This document shows positions 1 to 9,369 of a stretch of 45,946 nucleotides of DNA, piece after piece; the first letter of the stretch is position 1; each line of letters begins with the position of its first letter. The DNA lies in IMG/VR virus record IMGVR_UViG_3300025921_000030, positions 1-45,946 of that record. One strand, given 5' to 3'. The notes beneath the pieces are model-generated. The model worked only from the letters and a program-made list of their open reading frames with translations. It ran no database searches and had not been told where the DNA came from. This DNA comes from a virus. Made by a program: the position numbers and the translations under genes.

Positions 1-267
1 GGCGATCTAAGAGCGTGCGGGGCCGAAACAATCGTTATAGGGCAATCGACCGTATACGTGAATGGTCGTCTTTGGGCCGTCGAAAACGATCCAAACACCC
101 ATACTGGTGGTGGACTCATACCATCTGGTCATACCGTTTTTATCGAAGACAAACCTGTCATCGTTCATAAGCCAGACTTGGCAAAGGTTGATGGTTTAGA
201 ACATGATGCCACCGAAGACGAGACTGCCGAAGGATCGGAAAACGTTTTCGCCTATGAACAAACGTAA
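1..267 (+). CDS. PAAR-repeat baseplate spike tip protein (5' truncated)
   Basis: The frame is open from the first base and ends with TAA at 265-267, so the N-terminus lies outside the window. The visible 88 residues contain the PAAR signature region (GDLRACG, then an STVYVNGRLWAVENDP stretch, then GGGLIPSGHTVFIEDKPV), which forms the sharp beta-helical cone on the central spike of contractile tails. In T4 this role is played by gp5.4. It lies upstream of gp25 and gp6 homologues, as expected for a baseplate module. The acidic C-terminal tail (about residues 68-88) is an extension beyond the compact cone and might anchor it. Family assignment is confident; the missing start is a window effect. 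Confidence 0.85.
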   Translation, partial: GDLRACGAETIVIGQSTVYVNGRLWAVENDPNTHTGGGLIPSGHTVFIEDKPVIVHKPDLAKVDGLEHDATEDETAEGSENVFAYEQT

Positions 268-454
268 GTCAAAACTTGCCCGACATTTAATACACGATGC
301 CAACAAGATGACCGTTTGTCGAAACTGTAAATTCAGTTGGATCAACGACGATACTGGATATGGGCGTTGCGGACGGGGGGTTTACCCACGACCGATTGAA
401 GAATGGGATACATGCGAACATTGGGAACCTAAAATAGAAAAGAAGAAAAACTAA
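254..454 (+). CDS. Small cysteine-rich putative zinc-binding protein
   Basis: I chose the ATG at 254, overlapping the end of the PAAR gene, rather than the upstream ATG at 203, which would overlap much more. The 66-residue product is basic at the N-terminus and has a C-x2-C pair (VCRNCKF) followed by YGRCGRG and a CEHWEP tail, giving four to five cysteines that could ligand a metal. Similar short Cys4 proteins occur next to phage tail genes, but I do not know their function. It ends in TAATG shared with the gp25 gene, so the two are translationally coupled. It may be a baseplate assembly factor. Confidence 0.6.
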   Translation: MNKRKSKLARHLIHDANKMTVCRNCKFSWINDDTGYGRCGRGVYPRPIEEWDTCEHWEPKIEKKKN

Positions 455-879
455 TGGTCACAAGAGGTGATCGTTTCACCGTCAAAACCACACAAATCGA
501 AGTCTATAGCGATTTTTATATCGATTTCGATCTGAACCCTATCACTGGTTATCTGGCTCGCCTGACCAATGAGGATTCCGTCAAACAGTCGCTCAAGACA
601 CTGCTTCTGACTCAACGCGGTGAACGTTTCTATGATGTGGCGTGTGGATCGCGACTGTATGCACTGTTGTTCGAACCTATCGATACCGTCACGGAAAGCA
701 GCATCAAGGACGAAATCATCACAACTATCCAGAACAATGAACCGCGCGTTTCCGATGTTGCCGTGACGGCCGCCGCGAATGCTGACAATAACGCCTACAA
801 TGTCACGATCTACTACTCGATCATAAATATCCCAACACAGACTTTCACACTGAACCTAATGCTCAGCAGGACACGATAA
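454..879 (+). CDS. 25: Baseplate wedge subunit, gp25/GPW family
   Basis: 141 residues, close to the 132 of T4 gp25. The diagnostic gp25/gpW core is visible: DLNPITGYLARLTNEDSVKQ, LLLTQRGERFYDVACGSRL and FEPIDTVTESSIKDEI. gp25 nucleates sheath polymerisation and joins the gp6/gp7/gp53 wedge in the extended baseplate. The start ATG overlaps the preceding stop and the gene abuts gp6, the same functional neighbourhood as in many contractile tail clusters. Confidence 0.93.
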   Translation: MVTRGDRFTVKTTQIEVYSDFYIDFDLNPITGYLARLTNEDSVKQSLKTLLLTQRGERFYDVACGSRLYALLFEPIDTVTESSIKDEIITTIQNNEPRVSDVAVTAAANADNNAYNVTIYYSIINIPTQTFTLNLMLSRTR

Positions 880-2682
880 TTGGCTGCAAACAATACTTCT
901 ACTTCCGTAAACCTTGTTGACTTGGATCAACAAGCCCTTCTCAACGACTTCCGAAATTATTTGAGAACACAGTCAATTTTCAAGGATTACGATTTCAAGG
1001 GATCAAGCCTGAATGTCCTTCTGGACGTGATGGCTTACAATACTTTTAAGAACGCCTTCTTTCTCAACATGGCGTTTTCGGAACGTTGGCTGGATTCGGC
1101 GCAACTTCGTTCCAGCATCTTTTCCCATGCCAAGGAATTGAACTATCTGCCGCGTTCGGTGCGTAGCGCCAAAGCCACAGTTGAAATCAGTTTCTCAGCC
1201 ACGGGTGAGAGCGCCCCTTACATCATTCCCAAGGGCGTGCAACTCTCGACCATCGTCAAATCGTCGGCTCTGACCTTCTCGATCCCCGAAACTATTGTCG
1301 TATCGTCTGTTGACAATAACTACACGTTCACTACCGATATCTATGAAGGCGTCTATGTCCATGACGACTACATTTATACACAAGTTGATCAACGCTTCAA
1401 GATCACCAACGGAAATGCCGACACCACAAGTCTAACCGTGACCGTCTTCGAGGACGGCGACACCGTTGGATTGATCTATACGCAAGCCTCTACCCTTCTC
1501 GACCTGGACGAGTCGAGTAAAGTATTTTTTGTTCAAACGAGTGAGACAGGAAACTATGAGATTATTTTTGGCGACAATATTCTGGGTCGTAGACCAAAAT
1601 TTGGAGCGGCTATACGCATTGAGTATCGCGTTTCAAAGGGAAGCGACGGCAATGGCGCTAAGCAGTTCTCCGTTGACTTTGATCCAACTGGAGTGGCCGA
1701 GCTTACGGCAACCCCCACGCTCGAAGTTATCGAAGCTTCAAACAATGGTGAAGACGCCGAAACCAACGACTCGATCAAATACTACGCCCCTCGGGCATAT
1801 CAGGTGCAAGAGCGAACAGTAACGGCGACTGACTATGAAGTTTCACTGAAACAACAATTTCCTGAAATCAATGCTGTCGCTGTCTATGGGGGAGAAGAAT
1901 TAAATCCTCCCGTCTTTGGCAAGGTCTACATCGCCATCGATATTAAGGACGTGGATGGGCTGCCCGACTCCAAGAAGGATCAATATTTTGCCTTCCTGAA
2001 ATCCCGCGCGCCGTTTTCCATCGATCCCGTGTTTATCAACGCTGACTTCATGTATTTGTCCGTCACTACATTGATTCGCTATAATATCAACGTCACGACA
2101 AATTCTGTCAATCGCATGAAGGCCATTGTTGCGGATACGATCAACACGTATAATCAGACCGAACTTAACGATTTCAATGTGACATTTCGAGACTCGATTT
2201 TCTCGAATGCCATCGATGACTCCGATCCATCCATCATATCTAATATCACTGAGGTTGCTGTTTACAAGAAAACCAATCCAAGTCTCACCAAATCCAACAA
2301 TATCGATTTGAACTTCGGGCTGGCGATCAAGAATACACTGCCGACGCAAGGAAAGATTTACCCGTCACAAGATGAACGCGCGGTTTATTCGTCATCCTTC
2401 ATATTCCAGAATCAGACATGCACACTTGAAGACGATGGGAACGGCACCATTCGCGTGATCAAGACCCAACAGGCTAACAAGATCGTCGTGGTTGATGTCG
2501 GAACCATTGATTACGACAATGGCATCGTCTCACTCAAGGATTTCTCGTTGACGAACTACGATGGTGCTGCGCTCAAGATATTTGTTGTGCCTGCCGACAA
2601 GGATATCGAATCCAGCAAGAATAATGTCATGCTGATCGATCCATCTGATGTCACCATTCAAGTTGAAACATTGCGCGTCTAA
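880..2682 (+). CDS. 6: Baseplate wedge subunit, gp6/J-like
   Basis: 600 residues (T4 gp6 is 660). The N-terminal LDQQALLNDFRNYLRTQSIFKDY segment, FKGSSLNVLLDVMAYNT and the NAFFLNMAFSERWLDSAQ helix are characteristic of gp6. A baseplate J-type core follows (VQERTVTATDYEVSLKQQFP, VYGGEELNPPVFGKVYIAI). gp6 dimers form the iris ring of the baseplate that changes shape at sheath contraction. The start codon is TTG immediately after the gp25 stop, with no better in-frame ATG upstream. It overlaps the next gene by TAATG. Translation is probably coupled through the whole module. Confidence 0.92.
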   Translation: MAANNTSTSVNLVDLDQQALLNDFRNYLRTQSIFKDYDFKGSSLNVLLDVMAYNTFKNAFFLNMAFSERWLDSAQLRSSIFSHAKELNYLPRSVRSAKATVEISFSATGESAPYIIPKGVQLSTIVKSSALTFSIPETIVVSSVDNNYTFTTDIYEGVYVHDDYIYTQVDQRFKITNGNADTTSLTVTVFEDGDTVGLIYTQASTLLDLDESSKVFFVQTSETGNYEIIFGDNILGRRPKFGAAIRIEYRVSKGSDGNGAKQFSVDFDPTGVAELTATPTLEVIEASNNGEDAETNDSIKYYAPRAYQVQERTVTATDYEVSLKQQFPEINAVAVYGGEELNPPVFGKVYIAIDIKDVDGLPDSKKDQYFAFLKSRAPFSIDPVFINADFMYLSVTTLIRYNINVTTNSVNRMKAIVADTINTYNQTELNDFNVTFRDSIFSNAIDDSDPSIISNITEVAVYKKTNPSLTKSNNIDLNFGLAIKNTLPTQGKIYPSQDERAVYSSSFIFQNQTCTLEDDGNGTIRVIKTQQANKIVVVDVGTIDYDNGIVSLKDFSLTNYDGAALKIFVVPADKDIESSKNNVMLIDPSDVTIQVETLRV

Positions 2683-3314
2683 TGGCTGATACTCATCGCG
2701 GCTTCAATATCAACACCTTTCGTGCCGCAATCCAAGGCGACCAGATTGCTCGCCCAAACTTGTTTCTGGTCGAATTCAACGTCCCTCCTGGATTGGTCGG
2801 GCAAGGTCTCTCACTGGCAACGGCCAAGGTGCTTGAGTATTGGTGCGAAGTAGCCGCCATTCCCGACGCAGGTTTCAACACTTATCAGTCGCCTCGCTAT
2901 GGATATGGCAACTTCGAAACGCGCCCGACGATCAATATTTTTGGGCAAATGAGCATCGATGTGTTCTTTGATGAAAGTGTCCAAAACTGGAAATTCTTCT
3001 CAGATTGGATGAACCTCATTTGCAATCGAAACGGAAGTCAAGGCCCAGTCGGCGTAGCTGGTATCAATGGCGCACTACAAAACGAACTTGAATATCGTGA
3101 CCAGTATGTTGCCGACGTTGGCATCTACACGTTCGATGCACTCGGTCAGACAATGCAACACATTATCTTACGAGACGCCTTTCCTGTCAGCCTTGGATCG
3201 ATTCGGTTGGCATGGGCCGAAACCAACTCAATCATGCGTTTGCCGATCACGCTGTCTTATAATGATTGGTATACAATAACCCCAACAGAACCAACACAAG
3301 CTATTTCGACATAA
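2682..3314 (+). CDS. Tail tube-type protein, gp19/gp54-like (tube or tube initiator)
   Basis: 210 residues starting in the TAATG overlap with gp6. It has a tail-tube fold signature: QIARPNLFLVEFNVPPG, LEYWCEVAAIPDAGF, MSIDVFFDESVQNWKFFSDWM and a closing PITLSYNDWYTI strand, which resemble T4 gp19/gp54 family members. Position among baseplate genes rather than next to the sheath gene favours a baseplate tube-initiator role (gp54 or gp48 type) over the main tube subunit, but sequence reading alone does not separate the two. Confidence 0.75.
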   Translation: MADTHRGFNINTFRAAIQGDQIARPNLFLVEFNVPPGLVGQGLSLATAKVLEYWCEVAAIPDAGFNTYQSPRYGYGNFETRPTINIFGQMSIDVFFDESVQNWKFFSDWMNLICNRNGSQGPVGVAGINGALQNELEYRDQYVADVGIYTFDALGQTMQHIILRDAFPVSLGSIRLAWAETNSIMRLPITLSYNDWYTITPTEPTQAIST

Positions 3315-3325
3315 TTGGAGATTGA

Positions 3326-4027
3326 ATGTTCCCAAAACTTGATGCACCACTTTTCTCGGTGACGATACCTTCCACAAAAAAACAAATTAAGTTGCGCCCT
3401 ATGCGCGTCAAGGAAGAAAAAATTCTTTTGATGGCCAAGGAATCGCAAGATGCAAATGCGATCATGCTCGCTGTCAAACAGGTCGTCCAGAACTGTCTGG
3501 CAACTGAAAAGATAGATGTAAATCATCTAACGCTCTTTGATATTGATTATCTATTCATTCAAATACGCGCCAACTCTATCGACCCAACCATTAAAATTTC
3601 CTTGAGTGACGCCAATCCAGCCGAACATCTTGTTAATTTGAATGATGTGATAGTGAAATTTCCAGACGGTATTCACAAAACCATTGCTGTGACCAAAGAT
3701 ACAGCGGTCACGCTGAAATATCCCGAGGCGAAATTGTATGAGTCCGATGCCATCAGCAACGCCACGACAGGCGAAGCCATTATTGAAGAATTGATATTCA
3801 ATTGCTTTGAGTCTTATGTCGATCATGAGAAAGTATACAAATTCGCTGACGCCACTCGTGCCGAAGCAACAGAGTTTATCGATAGTCTTCCAATCGAAGT
3901 CTACAACAAAGTGTTCGAGTTCTTCTCAAATATTCCACATGTATTCTACGAGATTAAATACAAAGACTTAGAGGATAAGGATCAAACACTTGAACTTACT
4001 AAGTTAAACGATTTTTTTACTTTCTAA
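3326..4027 (+). CDS. 26: Baseplate hub assembly protein, T4 gp26 family
   Basis: 233 residues preceded by a GGAG ribosome binding site. The segment FSVTIPSTKKQIKLRPMRVKEEKILLMA, followed by a QVVQNCL stretch and FDIDYLFIQIRANSI, is the pattern of the T4 base-plate protein family that includes gp26 (T4 gp26 is 208 residues). gp26 is needed for hub assembly and is scarce in virions. It ends in TAATG coupled to a very short downstream gene, as in chaperone-like tail assembly pairs. Confidence 0.78.
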   Translation: MFPKLDAPLFSVTIPSTKKQIKLRPMRVKEEKILLMAKESQDANAIMLAVKQVVQNCLATEKIDVNHLTLFDIDYLFIQIRANSIDPTIKISLSDANPAEHLVNLNDVIVKFPDGIHKTIAVTKDTAVTLKYPEAKLYESDAISNATTGEAIIEELIFNCFESYVDHEKVYKFADATRAEATEFIDSLPIEVYNKVFEFFSNIPHVFYEIKYKDLEDKDQTLELTKLNDFFTF

Positions 4028-4191
4028 TGCAGCGTAATTCACTGGAACTTTACTACAAAAACATCTTCATGATGAAACTCATGTATCGTTTCTCAATAAC
4101 GGAAATTGAAGACATGATGCCGTGGGAACGCGATCTTTACATTGACATGATCAATGCTGAAGAAAAGAAGAAAGAACAACTACATGGCTAA
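4027..4191 (+). CDS. Short helical protein coupled to the gp26-like gene
   Basis: 54 residues starting in the TAATG overlap and ending across the start of the next gene. The product (LELYYKNIFMMKLMYRFS, ITEIEDMMPWERDLYIDMI, then a Lys/Glu-rich end) reads like the short tail-assembly partners encoded directly after gp26- or gpG-type proteins, which carry an MPWxxR/E motif. Overlaps at both ends and preserved coding character make it real. Its role as an assembly chaperone is inferred from position. Confidence 0.7.
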   Translation: MQRNSLELYYKNIFMMKLMYRFSITEIEDMMPWERDLYIDMINAEEKKKEQLHG

Positions 4192-7100
4192 TACGGGGGA
4201 CAATAAACTAAGCGGTGTCAAGCAAATCGCCAATATGGTGCTGAACAATAAACCTATATCAGCGCCGAGAATGACGATTGCCAAAACTCCGCTTTCGCCC
4301 GTTACGCTGCCACCTCAAACTTCGTCCTTTTCAAAAATCAATACGCCAGAGGGATCGAACGATGATTATGTGAAGGACTATAGTTCCTCATCAGAATACG
4401 ACAAGATTCTCGACCGCATCGGTGTCTCTACCAAATGGCGGAATATCGGCAAACAAACTGCGAGAGACATCTATAGAGATACCCGCGATCTTGTAGACGT
4501 TTCCCCTGAGTCTGAAAACATTCAATCCAACTTTGATTTGATCCAGGATCAATTTATGATCCTGTCGAATTTTGCCATTCGCACGGACATCCGAATTGCT
4601 GATCTTGAAACGAGTGTCAAGTCTGGGCTCACGGCGATTATCAATGAGCAAACCAAAGCACGCACGCGCGTCGTCACTCAACTCAATACGCAACTTGAGC
4701 AATTTGACGACACCATCGATGCCATGCAAAAGCGTCTGGATGATCAAGAACGCAATCTTGATGAATTGTTTGCACGCGAACATTCAGGCCGATCAAACTT
4801 AAAAAAAAATCAACGTGATGAAGGTGCAACGGACGGGGCGGCGAAAGCGGCAGTAAAATCAAGCGCATCTGATCGCGACCCTCATCACAAAGGACCAGAT
4901 ATAGATTCATTGGAGCTTCTGCTTGGGGAAGGCGCAGAAGCTTACCTTGGTTATCGCGGTCTTAAAAGCGCAGCCCGAAAACTTTTTGGAAGGCGAGCGG
5001 CGACAGTTGCGGGTGAGGAAGCCGCGAAGGACATCGCCAAGAAGGGTGGTATCAGAGCAGCTATCTCAGGGGCGACGAAGCGCGTTACGAAGTCGGCATT
5101 TATGCGCCTTGTGGTAATTGTCGAAAAGCGTTTGGGGGCGGAGATTGCGACGAAGCTTGCCGCCGCCGAAGGTCTGAGTTTTCTGGGGCCAGTTGGTCTT
5201 GCGATTATGCTCGGTTTGTCTCTTTACGACGCATATTCGATCTATAAGGAATGGTCAGAAAGCAGCGAAACAAGTTCAACACCGACTGTCACTTCAAAGG
5301 GAACCAAAGATACAACGCAAGTAAATGTATCGATTGTGGCCACAAATAATCTTGTGCTCAAAGCCAAAACGATACGTTTTGAAGCCGACAAAATCGAATA
5401 TGCAGTCGGCGGCAAAAATGCTGCAATTCATGGAGCAGGTCAAGTCTATGGTCCGCAGGCTGGTGAACAATCTATTGGGCCGCAGTCTGCATTAGGTATT
5501 ATCGGTTCTAAAATCGGTTCTTATTTCGGTATCGGAGGCGGACAAGTGGCAACACCAACAACGCCGTCTTTGATGACTCTTGGTCAGAACATGGGGAAGA
5601 TGGAAGGGATGGGCATGAGCCCGTCATCCTACTTCGGTTTTGCTCCAGCGCGAGGTGGCCGTGGAAGATCATATGGTGGTGGGGGTGGTGCAGATTCGAC
5701 TCCTGTAGAACCTCCTCATGTTGATCCGAAACGTAGTATGCTGACTTCGCTTTTGGGGGGCGGGTCTAAACTCGATCTAAAAAATGCACCTGATTTCAGT
5801 GAGGGTGGTAAACAAAGATACAATACCAGAATTCCAGCTTCTATTCGTCATAATAATCCTGGCGCAACATGGGATGCGCCGTGGATGAAAGCTTACGGGA
5901 TGAATGGAGTCGATATCATTGGTGGTCACAATCACATTGCAAACTTCCCCAATGCTATTCAAGGTGCGGCAGCAAACTTTGATCTTATGCATCGCAGCAA
6001 AAATTATGCAGGACAACCACTAAGTCAGTTTATTGCCACTTGGTCAGGACATAATTCATCATCGCAATACACAGCACGTATTGCGAAAGCTATGGGTATT
6101 TCACCCAACACGATCATCACCAAAGAAATGATCGAAGACCCAAACTTCATGCCAAAATTCTTGTTTACACAATCACAACAAGAATCAGGAAAAGCTGGTG
6201 GTATCGGTCTGACACTTGATCAGTTTAAACAAGCACACGCGTTGTTTAGACAAATTGGTCTTGGCGAAAAAATACAAGACCATTATGAAGGACCGACAAC
6301 TGCTAAATTAGTAAACCTTGCCAAACGAAATGAAGACTTAATTGCCAAAGCCAAGACTGCGATCTTAAAAGCTCATTCAGGTTTAAGTGCTGGCACCGAC
6401 AACGCAATAGCAGGCGTTAGCAATGGACCATTCACGAAAGCGCCAACTATAGGTAGGGGGCAGGATCGGGCTGATGTATTCAAACAAGGCTCAGAACGTC
6501 TATTTTACAAGCAAGGCAATCTAAAAGGTGTTGATCCACGGCTTCTTACTTTACTTCGATCCTCAACGAAAGACTTGCCACCAGGATTTCATGCCGAAAT
6601 TATTTCTGGTCATGATGGACGTAGCACAGGCACACGAAACCACCCGAATGGATTGGCCGTGGATTTACAAATTTTTGACAACAACGGCAAAATGGTTCGT
6701 TACAACGGTAATAGTCCTGGTTGGAAGTATTATGAATCATTGTATCGTTCGGTTCATATTCGTGGCCAACAAATGTATCCTCATCAAGAGTTTATTTGGG
6801 GGGGCGCATGGATAAGTCATGCAGCAGGCCGTGGCGACCCTATGCACTATCAAATTCGCGAACCTGTTCCAGGATCATCGCAATCGTCTGGCAAATATAG
6901 TTTCGAGAATGGTCTAAGTCCAAGTTCACCGTTTTACGCAGAAGGTGGCTCGCTTTCTCCTGAAGAACGTAAATCTTACGACGCATCGGTGCGAGCGCGC
7001 ATGAGCGAAGAAGTGAAAGTAGCTAATAGTCCATCAACGTCGTCTACTAACAAGAAAACCATTCTGTTCGCTCATGGGATGATGGATCGTTATGGTAAAA

Positions 7101-8059
7101 CTTCCCCAGAGGAAGTGGAGGCTGCCGCCAGAAAAATTGCAGCGGCCCAAGGCGCAACCTTGGAAGTGCTGACCGACGCAAATGGTAAGCCAATTTCGGG
7201 CTCGGGACATTCAGTCGGAAGCCCGCTTTACAATGCTATGGTTGACCGCATGAAAAAGGGTGGAGTATACGGCGTCATTGGTTTCTCGGCGGGCGCGAAT
7301 GCAATTGCTGCTCTCCCCGACGACTTGAAATCGCAACTTCAATACGTCAATGCTATCGGCGGCAACGTTCCTGTGCATCAGGCAAATTTTGCTAAAGGCG
7401 CAACGGTTGAACAAACGCAGACTATTGCAGGAATCCACCACATGGATTTAGTTCAAACCGTCGCCAAGCAAGAAGGCGTTGCTATTGTTCCACGCGGTCA
7501 AAATCAACGTCCAGACTCATCGGCTCCATTATTCGGCCTTGGAAAGAATTTGACAGGAGTGGATTTCAAGGCACCCTTTGAGCCGCCCGTCACCACGAAC
7601 CGCGCCAAAAACGGTGCCATTATTGACCGCATGTCTCACGAGCAATTGAAGCATCGTGTCGCCATGGCATCCGATCATCCTCATATCGATCCAAACGAAC
7701 AGAAGAATACCAATGGCGCGATCCTCTCAAGAGCGACACCGCATTCGGAAATTCGTCAGCGTGTAAAGCTGGCGCGGGATGCCATGCACAATCGCCAAGG
7801 TGACACCAATGGAGCTATTCTCGACCGTCATAAGGCGACGGGGCCGAGTGTCAAACCTGCCGATCTCAACGCCCAGAAGAATACCAATGGCGCGATCTTA
7901 GATCGTCATAAACCCGCGCCAAAAACCGCAGCTACAACGGCACACAAAGACTACACCAGTCAATTCGCACCTTCTAAGAGCTTCGACAACCGAGGGGACA
8001 GCGCGCCGCCTACGCCAGAATCGGATGGAGAAGGTGATTTCGGGAATTGTCTCCTATAA
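4184..8059 (+). CDS. Giant multidomain baseplate hub/tail lysin-like protein
   Basis: 1291 residues from the ATG at 4184. Visible order: coiled-coil-like N-terminus (about 115-205); hydrophobic segment (about 332-352); Gly-rich linkers; a domain opening IRHNNPGATW (about 548-680) related to the RNNNPG-type domains at 18032-19665; an M15-type peptidase-like domain with HPNGLAVD and GDPMHYQ (about 817-885), providing His/Asp and His metal ligands; an alpha/beta-hydrolase-like domain with the nucleophile elbow GFSAG (about 1032); and C-terminal repeats of the form NGAILDRH (about 1142-1242). In contractile phages, hub proteins with peptidoglycan-cleaving domains open the cell wall during injection. 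The hydrolase could attack an ester or lipid of the envelope. Domain calls are by motif only. Confidence 0.75.
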   Translation: MANTGDNKLSGVKQIANMVLNNKPISAPRMTIAKTPLSPVTLPPQTSSFSKINTPEGSNDDYVKDYSSSSEYDKILDRIGVSTKWRNIGKQTARDIYRDTRDLVDVSPESENIQSNFDLIQDQFMILSNFAIRTDIRIADLETSVKSGLTAIINEQTKARTRVVTQLNTQLEQFDDTIDAMQKRLDDQERNLDELFAREHSGRSNLKKNQRDEGATDGAAKAAVKSSASDRDPHHKGPDIDSLELLLGEGAEAYLGYRGLKSAARKLFGRRAATVAGEEAAKDIAKKGGIRAAISGATKRVTKSAFMRLVVIVEKRLGAEIATKLAAAEGLSFLGPVGLAIMLGLSLYDAYSIYKEWSESSETSSTPTVTSKGTKDTTQVNVSIVATNNLVLKAKTIRFEADKIEYAVGGKNAAIHGAGQVYGPQAGEQSIGPQSALGIIGSKIGSYFGIGGGQVATPTTPSLMTLGQNMGKMEGMGMSPSSYFGFAPARGGRGRSYGGGGGADSTPVEPPHVDPKRSMLTSLLGGGSKLDLKNAPDFSEGGKQRYNTRIPASIRHNNPGATWDAPWMKAYGMNGVDIIGGHNHIANFPNAIQGAAANFDLMHRSKNYAGQPLSQFIATWSGHNSSSQYTARIAKAMGISPNTIITKEMIEDPNFMPKFLFTQSQQESGKAGGIGLTLDQFKQAHALFRQIGLGEKIQDHYEGPTTAKLVNLAKRNEDLIAKAKTAILKAHSGLSAGTDNAIAGVSNGPFTKAPTIGRGQDRADVFKQGSERLFYKQGNLKGVDPRLLTLLRSSTKDLPPGFHAEIISGHDGRSTGTRNHPNGLAVDLQIFDNNGKMVRYNGNSPGWKYYESLYRSVHIRGQQMYPHQEFIWGGAWISHAAGRGDPMHYQIREPVPGSSQSSGKYSFENGLSPSSPFYAEGGSLSPEERKSYDASVRARMSEEVKVANSPSTSSTNKKTILFAHGMMDRYGKTSPEEVEAAARKIAAAQGATLEVLTDANGKPISGSGHSVGSPLYNAMVDRMKKGGVYGVIGFSAGANAIAALPDDLKSQLQYVNAIGGNVPVHQANFAKGATVEQTQTIAGIHHMDLVQTVAKQEGVAIVPRGQNQRPDSSAPLFGLGKNLTGVDFKAPFEPPVTTNRAKNGAIIDRMSHEQLKHRVAMASDHPHIDPNEQKNTNGAILSRATPHSEIRQRVKLARDAMHNRQGDTNGAILDRHKATGPSVKPADLNAQKNTNGAILDRHKPAPKTAATTAHKDYTSQFAPSKSFDNRGDSAPPTPESDGEGDFGNCLL

Positions 8060-8064
8060 GTCAC

Positions 8065-8094
8065 TTGACAGACTACTTTAGACTATGTTATAGT
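8065..8094 (+). promoter_or_regulatory. Sigma70-like promoter for the methyltransferase gene
   Basis: TTGACA at 8065-8070, 17-18 bp spacer, then TTATAG/TATAGT at 8088-8094. It starts just after the stop of the hub gene and precedes the methyltransferase start by about 60 bases, fitting an early-type promoter that separates the late tail module from the next cassette. Confidence 0.6.
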
Positions 8095-8152
8095 TAGAAA
8101 ATTAAAAATTTCACTTGTGGTTTCAAACTTTGAGTATTTTTAACGAGATAGG

Positions 8153-8956
8153 ATGCCTATCTCGAAAATAGTAAAAAAACACGAATTAGATAAGTTCTAC
8201 ACTAAAACTGAAGTCGCCAAGATTTGTATCGAGAAATTAGTTCCATACATTTCTGATCAAGTATTGATAGAACCATCGGCGGGGAACGGGGCATTTTCTA
8301 AACAAATAGAATGCCGCGCATATGATGTCGCGCCCGACGACCCTTCCATTATAAAACAAGATTATCTGAAAAGTCCTGCATTGGTTGGCGAAGTGTGTGT
8401 TTTCGGAAACCCGCCGTTTGGTAGAAGAAATGATTTATGTAAAGCATTCATCAAACATTCTTTAGGGGTGCGCACTATCGCATTTATCCTTCCTTGTGTT
8501 TTCGAAAAATCTACATATCAAAAAACCTTCCCACCTGAGTGGTTCCTTGTAGAGAATTTAGAGTTACCTAAAAACTCCTTTCTCCTTAATAATACGGAAT
8601 ATCATGTTCCGTGTGTATTTCAAATTTGGATTAAAGACTGGACAGGAAACAATCTCAGAAAACCGATAATTAATCGCATATCAACCGATGATTTTACTAT
8701 CGTCGGTAAAAATGAAAAAAGTGATCTATTTGTATTCGGCGCTGCGCCGAACAAGTTCATTCACCCAACGCAAGTGAATGAAAAAAACCGTGGTTATTAT
8801 CTCGCGATAACACCAGGGTCTGTAGAAGACGTTAAGCATAATTTATCTCGTATTGATTGGAAGAACTTTGGAAAAAGTTCTGTCAACGGGGGGGTATTTT
8901 GGTTGACGAAAACTGAATTTATTGAAGCATATGAACAGGGGAAAATACTATGTTAA
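8153..8956 (+). CDS. N6-adenine DNA methyltransferase
   Basis: 267 residues. The S-adenosylmethionine-binding motif I is EPSAGNGAF (residues about 41-49) and the catalytic motif IV is NPPFG (about 85-89), the typical gamma-type order of adenine-N6 methyltransferases. An N-terminal DKFYTKTEVAKICIEKL helix and central TIAFILPCVFEKSTYQKTF fit family members of this length. No restriction partner is adjacent, so it is probably an orphan phage enzyme that modifies the genome against host restriction or for regulation. The stop overlaps the next start. Confidence 0.85.
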   Translation: MPISKIVKKHELDKFYTKTEVAKICIEKLVPYISDQVLIEPSAGNGAFSKQIECRAYDVAPDDPSIIKQDYLKSPALVGEVCVFGNPPFGRRNDLCKAFIKHSLGVRTIAFILPCVFEKSTYQKTFPPEWFLVENLELPKNSFLLNNTEYHVPCVFQIWIKDWTGNNLRKPIINRISTDDFTIVGKNEKSDLFVFGAAPNKFIHPTQVNEKNRGYYLAITPGSVEDVKHNLSRIDWKNFGKSSVNGGVFWLTKTEFIEAYEQGKILC

Positions 8957-9270
8957 AACGACTTACTGCCAAAACAAACAATAATAAGTCTCGTCAATTA
9001 TTTGCAGAATTTCTGACGCGGCATCAATTCGAACGCCTCGACAACCGCAATGTGTTCCAAGACAAAGGAGGAAAGATCGGGGCGTTCGCGTTTTGCAGTA
9101 ATGCGAACAAATTATTTTGTCGCCAGTTTTATGCCGATTGCGACTTCCTGGTAATCATGACGGCAGACTACACAGAAACGACATATCCGAAGAAAAACTT
9201 GAAAATAGACAAGACACCTAATCGAATTTCCCCAAAGGGAAAAGTCGCATATACTGCGCGGGTTTGCTAA
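8950..9270 (+). CDS. Hypothetical protein
   Basis: 106 residues, overlapping the methyltransferase stop by 7 bases, so translationally coupled to it. Basic N-terminus (MLKRLTAKTNNNKSRQLF) and a central FCSNANKLFCRQFYADCDFLVI core with three cysteines. I recognise no family. The coupling suggests a partner or regulator of the methyltransferase. Confidence 0.65.
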   Translation: MLKRLTAKTNNNKSRQLFAEFLTRHQFERLDNRNVFQDKGGKIGAFAFCSNANKLFCRQFYADCDFLVIMTADYTETTYPKKNLKIDKTPNRISPKGKVAYTARVC

Positions 9271-9295
9271 CCTAATCGATTGATTATACAAGATT

Positions 9296-9327
9296 AATCC
9301 GTTCCGACAACATCGGGCGGATTTTTT
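9296..9327 (+). terminator. Intrinsic terminator after the methyltransferase pair
   Basis: AATCCG (9296-9301) pairs with CGGATT (9318-9323), followed by a T-run. It closes the short operon and lies just before the next promoter. Confidence 0.65.
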
Positions 9328-9340
9328 GTGTTTGGAATCC

Positions 9341-9369
9341 TTGACAAATTGTCATGTATAGCATATATA
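9341..9369 (+). promoter_or_regulatory. Strong sigma70-like promoter for the exported-protein cassette
   Basis: TTGACA at 9341-9346, exactly 17 bp, TATATA at 9364-9369, then AAAGGAGA before the ATG at 9396. This near-consensus promoter probably drives 9396-12863 as one early operon. Confidence 0.75.
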
